Shown piece by piece: positions 1 through 11,800 of a stretch of 64,000 nt of DNA. Origin of the DNA: Macrostomum hystrix (Eukaryota; Platyhelminthes; Macrostomidae); assembly GCA_950097015.1 (NCBI GenBank), contig CATNEN010000024.1:1741501-1805500 (forward strand), written 5' to 3'. The translations under genes were made by a program, and so were the position numbers. Positions within the stretch are counted from its first letter, which is position 1. The number at the start of each line of letters is the position of its first letter. The notes beneath the pieces are model-generated. The model saw only the letters and a program-made list of their open reading frames with translations, made no database searches and was not told where the DNA came from.

Positions 1-500
1 GCGTCTTTGACGACATGAATGTAGCGTCTTTGACGACGTGAATGTAGCGTCTTTTACGACATGAATGTAGCGTCTTTGACGACGTAAATGTAGCGTCTTT
101 GACGACATAACGTTGTGTCTAATGTAGCGACTTTTACGACATGAATGTAGCGTCTTTGACGACGTGAATGTAGCGTCTTTGACGACGTGAATGTAGCGTC
201 TTTGCCGACGTGAATGTAGCGTCTTTGACGACATGAATGTAGCGTCTTTGACGACATGAATGTAGCGTCTTTGAAGATTTAACGTTGTGTCTAATGTAGC
301 GACTTTGACGATGACACGTTATGTCTAATGTAGCGTCTTTGACGACGTCACGTTGTGTCTAATGTAGCGTCCTTGACGACGTGAAGTTGTGTCTAATGTA
401 GCATCCTTGACGACGTCACGTTGTGTCTAATGTAGCGTCCTTGACGACGGGAAGTTGTGTCTAATGTAGCATCTTTGACGACGTCAAGTCAAGTAGCGTA
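1..500. repeat. Minisatellite array, ~23-bp then ~34-bp units
   Basis: Tandem copies built on TGTAGCGTCTTTGACGACGT. The first ~290 bases have a ~23-bp period; the rest has a longer ~34-bp unit containing GTTGTGTCTAATGTAGCGTC. The array runs off the left edge, so its full length is unknown. It probably lies in the intron upstream of the first visible CLCA exon. Translations across it are repeat artefacts. Confidence 0.9.
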
Positions 501-792
501 GTTAATGTAGTTGAAATTAAAGTTTGCGACGTTAACGTAGCGTTTTGACGACGTCAAGTTGTGTCGCCTTAGCGTCTTATGTAAAAACGAGCGGAAACTA
601 TCCTACGAGGAAAAAATGATAACTTGCGTATCTATGCACTCGGATCGGTATGTTTCTGTAGAGAGAGAGTGTGTGTGCATGTGTGCGTGCTGTCATGAAC
701 TGAACTGCATTGTTTCATGCTTCATGCTTCTATTTACTATTGTTTCATACTCACCAGAGGTTCTTAGCTCGTTCTGTTGTACTTTCTTTCAG

Positions 793-3700
793 TTGGCCGA
801 GTGCTGCTACACGAGTTCAGCCGACTGCGCTGGGGCGCCTTCAACGAGTACAACGGCGAGGAGGGGCCGCACAGCTACATGTTTGGCAAAATTGCTTTGC
901 CTGTGCAGTGCACGAACAGGCTCAGAGGCATCTTTGCTCACAATGAGACCTACAAACCATGCAGATTCTTGCCCGAGATCAACAGTTTGGAGCCGCACTG
1001 TCGCTACTACCTTAATCCGGACCAGGCCAACTCAGACGCTTCTATCATGTACACTACTCAGTTTAGCTCCATTCCGCACTTCTGCGCCCGTGTCGCCGAC
1101 TCGAGGCTGGCGCACAACCTGAATGCGCCGAATCCGCACACGAGACGCTGCCCAGCTGGAGCCAGCGTGCGCGACGTCCTGGCGCAACATGAGGACTTCC
1201 GCCACGGCCCTGAGGTCAAGGATCCGGACACAAAGATTAACTTCACGGAAGTGACGCCGAATGTAGCGACGAGGCGACTGGTTGTGGTCATGGACGTCTC
1301 CAGAAGCATGCTGGTAAATTGTTTTTGTGCATCAAGTAGCGCCTCTAGGGAATTGATGAGTGACTATAGATACGATGACAGCAGAATTCAATTATCATGC
1401 AACCAGTCATGCGCTTATCTCAGGGCCAGCCGATGGCAAAGATGAAGCAATCGATGCAGAATCTGCTTCAACAACTCCCAGACAACATTGAGTGCGCCCT
1501 CGTGTCCTACTCCACTGGCGTGCAAATCCTGGCGCCACTGACGCTGATGAACAGCTCGGAGGCCCGGATCAGCCACTGGGGACTGGTGCGCAACCTCACT
1601 GCAGCCGGGGTCACCGCGACCGGGGATGCAATGGCGGCTGCACTGGAGGTACTTGCTCACTAAGTACAACAGAGTGGATTGGAGATCTGGTGACTGGAAT
1701 AGAAACTGGAATAAAATAGCGATTGGGAATTGTCCACTTCAAAGCAAAACGATAGGGTATGACGACTTCTGAACATTACAGTCAAGTATCAAGGACTTAT
1801 AAATATAGTATTCAGGTAACGCAGACTTCTAAACATAGCAGTCCAGTTATCACGGACTCCTAGAGGTAGCGTCCAAGCAAGAGAAATGTTTGGCAACGTA
1901 ATAATCCACCTTCGTGTCCGCACGGCAATTCGCAGCTGCTCGGCTGCAACCTGAGCCGACCATCCGGCTCTCTGACTGGTCACCTGCTGCTAATCACAGA
2001 CGGCGAGGAAAATCACCAGCTGCGCTACAGTCTGGACGACATTGTGCGAATCGCGGAGCAGACCTCGATAACTGTTGACACTGTGGCTTTCGGTCGCGAA
2101 GCGGACAGCCGACTAGCCCGATTGTCTGCGGTGACTGGGGGCGCGGCACACTTTGCCAGCCATCAGGGTCCCGGCGAACGACATGGCGGAGAGCCTGGCT
2201 CAGATGGCTGGCCGGCTGGCCGGAAGCAGGCGAGCTGCTGTCAGCGTGAGTCCATTAGGCTCGCTTCTATGGGAATTTCATTCTCAAATTGAAATTGAAC
2301 CTTTATTTAAATATGACTGATAGTCCACTTTCGTTAGTCTGAGCCTCAACCAAAGGCGAGATTTAGATCTTCTTCTGCTTTGTCTTTGTCTTCTCCCACT
2401 CTCCCCTGTTCCTCTCCCACTCTCCCCTGTTCCTCTCCCACTCTCCCCTGTTCCTCTCCCACTCTCTCCTGTTCCTCTCCCACTCTCCCCTGTTCCTCTC
2501 CCACTCTCCCCTGTTCCTCTCCCACTCTCCCCTGTTCCTCTCCCACTCTCCCCTGTTCTTCTCCCAATCAACCATCTTCTTGCACTCCCCCAATCCAGGA
2601 GCTCGTATTTTTCCGCTAAAAACTTACTAACTACAGAAAATCATGCAATGCTACTAATAGTATCTGAATGACAATCCTCAACTGCGCAGCTGATTTCAAC
2701 CCAGCTGTCCAACGATTCGCCGGCTTCAATCATGTTCAACATTGACGCTTCGCTAAGCGGATCGAGCGGTCTGCAGGCGTTTGTGGCTGGCGCGGCTCGG
2801 CCAGTGGAAGTTCGACTTCGTCTGGCTCCGGCCAACAATCGGAGCTTCAGCGCAGCTTCCGAGGACTTTCAGAGCGACGTTCAGCTGGGCAGTGGGCTGC
2901 TCAAGTTTAAGGGAAAAATTCGGGTAATTTTATAGTACATTTTAGTAGCACGCGCCCGCTGCGAATATCTATGGCAAAAAAAATTTTATCCAATGCAAAT
3001 GCGTTCTTTTTACAAGCAGGTTTAAAACACACACTTTGTATGCAACCTGATCCCATTTATTTACACGCGCTGATTACAGTAATAAATTTGCCACAGTAGC
3101 TTACCGCTGTAGCAGTAGTTTATGAATCACAATGAAATTTCTCTAGTGTTTTTCATGATAGCATTTTTGCTACCACCGGGTAACGATTACATCTTTGCAC
3201 CACGATACGGTTGCGCAGAATTTTCATAACCTGCAGCTAGGCATCAGGTTTAATACCGAAGTTATGGGCTGAATTAATGGAAGAGAGCTTTATAGCTCAT
3301 AATCCATGCACATTTTTTTACCTTTCTATAGCTTATTATGCTACATTGTAAAAGTAGTTATTTATTTAGCTGGAAAGCGGACGCTGACTATAGACATTTT
3401 ATAGACCGTCTGCTATAGCTGTTCGTCTCTAGATGTTGCGCATAAACTTTAGATGTATTGCAATGGCTGACTGTACTTGGTTTTAAAAGTTACTCTAATA
3501 TATCATACTTATGCTTGTTTGTAGCAAAATTTACGCGTATAATTTCAGCCAGGCAAGTGGCAGCTGCACATATCAGTATCTACAGCCATCCAATCAGAAG
3601 CTGCTACGTCACAGCAGGCTTATCATTCAATTCTTATTTCTGCCCTGCCGGCTGCATCCGATTGGCCACCGATTATGTTGCGCGGCTTTCTCAGCCAATC

Positions 3701-5656
3701 AGAGGCCAGGCTGGACTCCGCCTGTCGGGCGTCAGTGCACGCGTACTTGTTTCGCAGCGCGGCTGGAGAATTCGTACGACCAGCCGAGCTGTGGGCAACT
3801 GTGGAGTCCGATGACGGACCATTGGCTAGCTTTCAGCTATTTGATCATGGCGCAGGTAAGAGTGTTGAGTCTTCATCTGAGGTCTTCCAGTACCAATATA
3901 GCTCTTCCACTACCAATATAGCTCTTCCAGTACCAATATGGCTCTTCCAGTACTAATATGGCTCTTCCAGTACCAATGTGGCTCTTCCAGTACCAATGTG
4001 GCTCTTCCAGTACCAATATGTCTCTTCCAGTACCAATTTGGCTCTTCCAGTGTGTCCCTATAGGAAGTAATTCATCTGTTAGACTATCCGAAGGTCTAAC
4101 CGCACTCGGATCAGCCACCCCACCCGCGCCACCCACCCCACCCGCACAGGCGCAGACATGTGGCCGTCGGACGGTATCTATTCGGCCTACCTGCCGCTGC
4201 ACCGGATGTCCGGCCGGCCTCAGGAATTCTCTATCCGCCTGCGCTGCCAAAATCCTGTTCAGCGAACTGGCACCGCTGGCAAATTCGTCGTCACTGGAGT
4301 CGACCACCACAGCCTGGAAAGAATGCCGCCAGCTCGGGTCACCGATTTCGCCGGCACTGTCAACACTACAGACGGCTCTTTGAGGATGCGTTGGACCGCT
4401 GTCGGAGACAAACTTGATACCGGAGCTGGTGAGCTCTTGACCCTCTTGAAGGAGCGATTCACCTGCTGGACACATAACATGCTTCTTCTGATAAGTCAAT
4501 TTACCTTATTAATCACCTTATTAACCTTATTATCAAACACCTTACAAATCATCATTTAAATCACCTAATCAACTTATGTAATCAATAACCTTTTCAGTAG
4601 CTTTATTAATAATCGAATAATTCTCAGTACTAGTTTCTCAATCACCTAATGAATCACTTTATTAGGCATCTACTGAATCCATCGCCAATCGCCATTTCAG
4701 CAAGTCGATACTTGGTGAAGGCGTCTTTGGACCGACGCGTCCTGGAGACAGACTTCGATTCTGCCGTTGACATAGCAGCTGCAGCCAAGCTAGCCCCAGT
4801 GCCCGCAGGCCTGCCGCTGACTCTGTACATTGTGGTAGCTGAGCATCTGCCAAGTTATCTTGAGTCCACATTCTACCTGGCGGTGAGGGCGCAAAATGAG
4901 GCTGGGTGGCTTGGCGAACTGTCCAACTTGGTGTCCACACAGCTGGTTCCACCGGAAAACCTGGAAGAGATTGCAGGCCTGTGGACTAGCCCAAAGTCTA
5001 CTCAATCCAGTACCGAATCTACTCAATCCAGTACCGAATCTACTCAATCCAGTACCGAATCTACTCAATCCAGTACCGAATCTACTCAAACCAGTACCGA
5101 ATCTACTCAATCCAGTACTGAATCTACTCAATCCAGTACCGAATCTACTCAATCCAGTACCGAATCTACTCAAACCAGTACCGAATCTACTCAATCCAGT
5201 ACCGAATCTACTCAGCACAGTACTGAATCTACTCAATCCAGTACCGAATCTACTCAAACCAGTACCGAATCTACTCAATCCAGTACCGAATCTACTCAGC
5301 ACAGTACTGAATCTACTCAATCCAGTACTGAATCTACTCAATCCAGTACCGAATCTACTCAATCCAGTACCGAATCTACTCAATCCAGTACCGAATCTAC
5401 TCAATCCAGTACCGAATCTACTCAATCCAGTACCGAATCTACTCAGCACAGTACTGAATCTACTCAATCCAGTACTGAATCTACTCAATCCAGTACCGAA
5501 TCTACTCATTGGGGCATGCGGCTCTTCCCAACTGTTTTTCTGGCGATCTCGGCAGCAGCAACAGCGACGGCGTTTTCCGGGGCTCTGATGCTGTGGACTC
5601 ATTTTAAATTTACTAAGGTGTTTCAGCACCGCAGTAAAAAGATTTTTCCCGTTTGA
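793..5656 (+). CDS. CLCA-type (calcium-activated chloride channel regulator) protein, 5' end missing
   Basis: Seven exons: 793-1313, 1424-1648, 1936-2245, 2690-2923, 3549-3855, 4150-4428, 4701-5656 (stop TGA), all GT..AG and phase-consistent apart from one base in exon 3. They encode about 942 residues. Exon 1 carries the CLCA signature HEFSRLRWGAFNEYN (the protease site, normally HEWAHLRWG) and a cysteine-rich segment. A VWA domain follows with a MIDAS DVSRS at the end of exon 1, the metal-ligand Thr in TATGDAM and LLITDGEEN. Exons 4-6 match the CLCA beta-sandwich region, including GADMWPSDGIYSAY. Exons 6-7 form an FN3-like module. Exon 7 ends with a Ser/Thr-rich heptad stalk, a hydrophobic segment near residues 280-305 of that exon and a basic tail. 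CLCA proteins are secreted or membrane-anchored, self-cleaving metalloproteases that modulate TMEM16-type chloride channels. Oddities: the second zinc His of HExxH is Arg, and exon 3 has a +1 frameshift at 2170-2172. N-terminal exons lie left of the window. Confidence 0.9.
2385..2570. repeat. 21-bp minisatellite in CLCA intron 3
   Basis: About nine copies of a C/T-rich unit containing CTCTCCCACTCTCCCCTGTT, inside the intron 2246-2689. No stops in several frames because 21 is divisible by three; not coding. Confidence 0.9.
2924..3548 (+). other. CLCA intron 4, no array recognised
   Basis: AT-rich intron between exons ending GGG|GTAATT and starting TTTCAG|CCAGGC. No tandem array or ORF of interest seen; one of the few sizeable introns here without a minisatellite. 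Confidence 0.6.
3885..4055. repeat. 20-bp minisatellite in CLCA intron 5
   Basis: About eight copies of GCTCTTCCAGTACCAATATG within the intron 3856-4149. It shares the 8-mer CCAGTACC with the coding array in the last exon of the same gene. Confidence 0.9.
4993..5510 (+). repeat. Coding 21-bp minisatellite (Ser/Thr heptad repeat)
   Basis: About 24 copies of a 21-bp unit, in frame inside the last CLCA exon, encoding the heptad STQSSTE with STQTSTE and STQHSTE variants. The flanking unique sequence (LVPPENLEEIAGLW before, a transmembrane-like segment after) is in the same frame. The array is therefore translated as a mucin-like, potentially O-glycosylated stalk in front of the membrane anchor. 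Confidence 0.85.
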
Positions 5657-5792
5657 CCTGAGCTAGAGGTTCATTGGAACGAGCGTATTAGTAAGACAGC
5701 ACAGCCATAAACTGTCAGTATCCGTGTTTTTTCGACTTTACTAACTATTTTTTCAGTAACCAGATTCTCTTTTGTAAATAAGAAAGAAAGCC

Positions 5793-5798
5793 ATTAAA
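5793..5798 (+). terminator. Possible CLCA polyadenylation signal
   Basis: ATTAAA about 135 bases after the CLCA stop codon. It is the commonest variant signal; no AATAAA was noticed nearby. Function is inferred from position only. Confidence 0.35.
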
Positions 5799-5959
5799 AT
5801 CAAGGATTACATTTTCTTAATTTTCCTATTTATTTGCTCATTCGAACTCTCAACTACAAGGGTAATCAGGCCAATCGAGTTTGCTAGAGGCACGGTATTC
5901 TGTGGACATGGCTAAGGTAGTGGGGTGGCTAGAGGATCGGGGTGGTTAGAAAAGTGGTG

Positions 5960-6160
5960 TGGTTGGAGGAGTGGGGTTGTTGCAGGAGTGGGGTGGTCGC
6001 AGGAGTGGGGTGGTTGTAGGAGTGGGGTGGTCGCAGGAGTGGCGTGGTTGCAGGAGTGGGGTAGTCGCAGGAGTGGGGTGGTTGCAGGAGTTGGGTGGTT
6101 GCAGGAGTTGGGTGGTAATTGCAGGAGTGGGGTGGCCGGAGGATCCGGGTGGTTGCAAGA
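5960..6160. repeat. 17-bp minisatellite
   Basis: About twelve copies of GTGGGGTGGTTGCAGGA with C/T and length variants. G-runs on one strand. Confidence 0.85.
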
Positions 6161-6862
6161 GGGAGTATTAAGGATTTTCCGTGAATTGAAGTGGCTGATA
6201 GAGTGAAGGTTTTACCAACTCGAAGAGAAAAGTGCATTCGAAATAATTTTTTTCCACAAAAAGTGTCAGCAGAGGAATTTGACGTAGAAACGTTAGAAGC
6301 CGGCGGATGTGGCATAATATTACACCGAGCAGGCTAATCATGGGCCCTGCAGGGCCCCCTCACTCACATCACTGTCTTCATCGACAGTGAGAAGAGGGGA
6401 AAAGTTTAGGCCGCAGGAAAAAATTGATTGAAGCGAGGCGGAGGCGCGTGACTAGAATGCTGGGGTAGGTAAGGAGCCAGTCGGCAGTAGTCCGGCCGAT
6501 CATTGATTGTCGGCGCTCGCGTGAGCCGACGTTTGGATGTGAGGGCTGGGGTGGTTGCGGAAACTGTTATCGCGCTGCATTATTAACTAACACACAGACG
6601 GGCTGCTGTCTGCTCGGCGCGGCCGACAGTTGCATCAGGTCGGCAACCATCGGACTGGTTGGTCCGGCGTTCCGCAAGAAAATAGTTTTGATTAAATTAG
6701 CAGTCACCCTGCCAACACGGTAAAAAATAATTGAGGGGTCAAAATCCAGTAGGGATAAAGTTGGGATGGGAGTGTTAAGCGCCTGTGATATATTTGACGA
6801 GCAACACCTCACTTGACTTAACTTAAAGGGTTGTAGCGAGTGTATTCTGGTAGCAGTGAGAA

Positions 6863-7830
6863 GGAGGGTGAGTGAGGGTCAAGGAGGGTGTGTGAAGGTC
6901 AAGGAGGGTGTGTGAAGGTCAAGGAGGGTGTGTGAAGGTCAAGGAGGGTGTGTGAGTGACAAGGAGGGTGTGTGAGGGTCAAGGAGGGTGTGTGAGGGTC
7001 AAGGAGGGTGTGTGAGGGTGTGTGAAGGTCAAGGAGGGTGTGTGAAGGTCAAGGAGGGTGTGTGTGGGTCAAGGAGGGTGTGGGAGTGACAAGGAGGGTG
7101 TGTGAGTGACAAGGAGGGTGTGTGAGGGTCAAGGAGGGTGTGTGAGTGACAAGGAGGGTGTGGGAGTGACAAGGAGGGTGTGGGAGTGACAAGGAGGGTG
7201 TGTGAGTGACAAGGAGGGTGTGTGAGTGACAAGGATGGTGTGGGAGTGACAAGGAGGGTGTGTGAGTGACAAGGAGGGTGTGTGAGTGACAAGGAGGGTG
7301 TGTGAGTGACAAGGAGGGTGTGTGAGTGACAAGGAGGGTGTGTGAGTGACAAGGAGGGTGTGAGTGTGAGTAGGAGGGTGTCAGTGTGAATAGGAGGGTG
7401 TGTGAGTGAGAAGGAGGGTATGAGTGTGAGTAGGAGGGTGTCAGTGTGAATAGGAGGGTGTGAGTGTGAGTTGGAGGGTGTCAGTGTGAATAGGAGGGTG
7501 TGAGTGTGAGTAGGAGGGTGTCAGTGTGAATAGGAGGGTGTGAGTGTGAGTAGGAGGGTGTCAGTGTGAGTAGGAGGGTGTGAGTGTGAGTAGGAGGGTG
7601 TGTGAGTGTGAGTAGGAGGGAGTCAGGTGTGAAGTAGGCAGGGGGTTAGTGTGAGTTGGAGGCTGTGAGTGGGAGTAGGAGGGTGTGTCAGTGTGAATAG
7701 GAGGGTGTGAGTGTGAGTAGGAGGGTGTCAGTGTGAGTAGGAGGGAGTCAGTGTGAATAGGAGGGTGTGAGTGTGAGTAGGAGGGTAGTCAGTGTGAATA
7801 GGAGGGTGTGAGTTTGAGTTGGAGGGTCTA
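6863..7830. repeat. 20-bp G-rich minisatellite
   Basis: Nearly 1 kb of a ~20-bp unit, GTGTGTGAGTGACAAGGAGG in the left half, drifting to a TGTGAGTAGGAGGG form on the right. The strong strand asymmetry gives long false ORFs on the minus strand. Confidence 0.9.
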
Positions 7831-8740
7831 AGCGAAAGTGATTATGAGTGTAAGTTAGAGTCCTAGCCAAGGCCTCTAAATCACGTTCATTTTGTTGATA
7901 ATTATTTGGTTCATCTAAGAATCCTTAGATGAAGAAAAGTTGAAAAAATTCAACTTGAAGGGAGCAGAAAAACGGAAAGAGAATTGGAAAAGAAGAAGAA
8001 GAAGTGAAAGAATGGCACAGTAGCGTGACAGTTCGATAGTGCGAAAAAATCTATCTCTGGTTGATGTGTGACAGTCAGCCGTAATCCGTATGCTAGTCAA
8101 GCCCTTCCCTCCCCAGTCTAGTCTCTTCGAACTTCTGCCAGCACTGATCCGTCTGAGCGATTGGGCTGCGGGTTGGGGCGCCCCATGGGAACCAGTGCAA
8201 CAGAACAGCAGAAGCTAGGGAATTGTTCAGCCGATTATAACAAATCCTTACTGAATGAAACCGGAATTGCTATTTTCTAAGAGTATTTGAAGCCATGCTT
8301 TCAGTGCCAATACCAGCTGATGATTGCGCCCAATTGAAATCCCGGAATCCCAGGTTTTTATACTCTTCTCACACATTTGGAAATGGTCATAATGACGGCT
8401 ATCGGACGGCACAGAGTTTTGGTAGCAAGACTGCATGCTCAGCAGGCTGCAGAACCTTCAAAGTATCTGTTGAAATAAGCAGAGACACGAGACCATTTTA
8501 ATTCTGTCGGTAGCGAATAGCGGAAATCAAATGGAAGTAGATTGCAACTGGGCCTGTTTGCAATCCCACGGCACTAGCCAATCCGATTCGATCTGCACAC
8601 AGGAGCCGCGTTGATCTAGTCCGCGGCAAAATCTAAAAAAAAGCCTGACAAGCAGCAGCAGCTGAGGGAGCTTATGCGGTGTGACTGACTGACAAGGCCG
8701 GCACACGGACTCTGAGTCACTCAGGATTCGATAACTGGCC

Positions 8741-8800
8741 ATGGATCACACGGACAGTCCGTTGGACGGGACCCTGGAGGAGGCTAACAGCGGCTGCAAG

Positions 8801-8831
<31 letters not shown>

Positions 8832-11800
8832 GCAATGACACACAAACTAGACGCAGCTATCGCAGGCGGATGCTGTGCGCCAATCTGCAGAGCTTCGCGC
8901 ATCGAACCTCGGCTCACGGACTGGGCAGATTCTTTTCACAGCAGGTACCCTGGCTGAGGGCTCTGTGGGCATTGGTGGTGCTGGGAGCAATGACCGGACT
9001 AACACTGCACACCTACAAACAGATTAGCCTGTTTAGGGACTACCCAGTGTCCAGCACCACCCGCCTATTGACCAATCGGTTCACCTTTCCGGACGTGACC
9101 TTCTGCGATCCGTTGATGAAGAAATTCTTCACAATGGGCTCGAAAGATCTGCGCGAGGATGTCAATAGGAACAATTACTTTGTAGCCAATTACATGCTGG
9201 GCTATCTGGTGTCCGACGAGGCTAGGGACGACGAGACCAGTAGCCGGGTCAAGGCGATCAAACTGGCTTACGCCACCTTCGAGCACGCGGTGCATACCTG
9301 GCCGGTGTTCAATATGACAGCAGCCAGCGCCAGGATATTCGACATGCTGCTGTACTGCCAGTACAATCAGGAGCGCTGCACCGGCGATAATTTCACTGTG
9401 TTCTATCACAGAGACTATGGAAACTGCTTCTCATTCAAAGCTGCTAACCGATTCATCCGGTCCAGTGGCGTTGAGAAGGGTCTGGTACTGGTGCTGTACA
9501 GTCCCAGTGTTGATGTGAAACAAAGCATCGACTACTACAGCGACACTGTCACCACTGGGTTGGAGACTGGCGGCCTGCGGGTGGCTGTGCATCAACAGGT
9601 GAGATCCTGGCGCTCAGCTGTTACACTGTGTTCACCTGTTAGACAGCTTTTACATGTTAGTCAATATTCACCTGTCAGACAGTGCTCACCTGTTAGACAG
9701 TGCTCACCTATTAGATAATGCTCACCTGTTAGACAGTGCTCACCTGTTAGACAGTGCTCACCTATTAGATAATGCTCACCTGTCAGACAGTGCTCACCTG
9801 TTAGACAGTGCTCACCTATTAGATAATGCTCACCTGTTAGACAGTGCTCACCTGTTAGACAGTGCTCACCTGTTAGACAGTGCTCACCTGTTAGACAGTG
9901 CTCACCTGTTAGACAGTGCTCACCTGTTAGACAGTGCTCACCTGTTAGACAGTGCTCACCTGTTAGACAGTGCTCACCTGTTAGACAGTGCTCACCTGTT
10001 AGACAGTGCTCACCTGTTAGACAGTGCTCACCTGTTAGACAGTGCTCACCTATTAGATAATGCTCACCTGTTAGACAGTGCTCACTTGTTAGACAGTGCT
10101 CACCTGTTAGACAGTGCTCACCTGTTAGACAGTGCTCACCTGTTAGACAGTGCTCACCTATTAGATAATGCTCACCTGTTAGACAGTGCTCACCTGTTAG
10201 ACAGTGCTCACCTGTTAGACAGTGCTCACCTGTTAGACAGTGCTCACCTGTTAGACAGTGCTTATTGCGCCAGTTTAGTTAAGCCATAGCAACCGAACAT
10301 CGGTGAACTGCAATAATTGCACTTGCGATAAGCCAGAATGTACTATTGTGAAGTCAAAAAGTGGGCCTGGACCCTGGCAAGCGGTTCGGGCTGGCCCATG
10401 ACTGCTATCCTGTCACTTTATCCAACTGGCCCGATTCATTGCCCAATGTTCCACGCACAATGCGATAGCGGTCATTCATCTGTCTTTATACCCGCATCAG
10501 CACTTGAGGGCCGGGAGTTATTTTATCTACTAGTTGCGGCTTATTTTCTCCCCAGAAACATTTATCAAAGACTGCGTAAATTGAAACCAGTCTGACGCAC
10601 AGGTGAAAGTTGCTCCACAGACTATAATTAATCTTTCTTATCCCGGCCATAGGGAGAGAGAAACACAAAGCTACTCGTATTGGGTGTACACAAAGCTACT
10701 CGTATTGGGTGTACACAAAGCTACTCGTATTGGGTGTACACAAAGCTACTCGTATTGGGTGTACACAAAGCTACTCGTATTGGGTGTACACTAAGCTACT
10801 CGTATTGGGTGTACACAAAGCTACTCGTATTGGGTGTACACAAAGCTACTCGTATTGGGTGTACACAAAGCTACTCGTATTGGGTGTACACTAAGCTACT
10901 CGTATTGGGTGTACACAAAGCTACTCGTATTGGGTGTACACAAAGCTACTCGTATTGGGTGTACACAAAGCTACTCGTATTGGGTGTACACTAAGCTACT
11001 CGTATTGGGTGTACACAAAGCTACTCGTATTGGGTGTACACAAAGCTACTCGTATTGGGTGTACACAAAGCTACTCGTGCTTGCGCATTTCGTCAGTCCA
11101 AATTATTTTTCTGCTTTTACGTAAAATAATTTTTTTAATCTTATCGATGTTAGCATTTGATTATAACAAAATTGCGTGAAACCACATTTTTTGTAGATTT
11201 GTAGCAATCGATATCAAACCCGAATTCAAATACTCCACAACGAATATCATTAACTCGAAAGTTAAGCAAAAATACTAGCAATTTTTGCACGTTTTCTTTG
11301 CTATGAAACTAGTTGCCTAGCTCCTAGCAAAGCCATTCGCCTGCTCTACAACTGCTCAATGAGACGTGCCGTTTTCCAGAAAATAAAACTCACTCCGAGC
11401 TTGGCGTCGGTAAGTCTGCTCAAAATCCAAAATTCGGGGACGTAATTGCAGCCGTTCCAACAAGCTTGTCATTTTGCACCAAAATTGCTTTCAAATGATA
11501 TCACTTTCCATTTGAACAGCAGTTAACTTTCGGTTACAATTAAGCCATTTACAATTATTAAGCAAGCCACCGCCCGATTTATACGCCGCATTGGGGCCGC
11601 CCATGCTTGCATGGCAACAGCGACCAGCTTGGCTAGCTGTAAAAATAGACTAGCAATCCGTTCTATTTACAAAAATTTGAGATAGACTAGCAATCCGTTC
11701 TATTCCCACAAATTTGAGATAGACTAGCAATCCAGTCCATTCCATCAGCATTGAGCAGTTTAGCAATCCAGTCCATTCCATCAGCATTGAGCAGTTTAGC

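Larger units (their letters stand above)
5657..8740. other. Intergenic region CLCA / DEG-ENaC
   Basis: No gene recognised. It holds the CLCA 3' flank, two G-rich arrays (5960-6160, 6863-7830), a 16-bp perfect palindrome at 6342-6357 and about 870 bases of ordinary sequence before the DEG/ENaC start. An in-frame TAA lies six bases before that start. Confidence 0.6.

Noticed and set aside
1-560. CRISPR-like array
   Set aside because: Units are contiguous without variable spacers and the DNA is eukaryotic; it is a minisatellite. The same holds for the other arrays.
4790-5629. 279-codon ORF on the minus strand opposite the CLCA last exon
   Set aside because: Mirror of the 21-bp repeat. The plus-strand frame joins recognisable CLCA sequence on both sides, the minus frame does not.
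9599-10289. ORFs continuing from DEG/ENaC exon 1 into the 18-bp array
   Set aside because: The donor CAG|GTGAGA at 9598 joins in phase to the exon at 16652 with family-like sequence.
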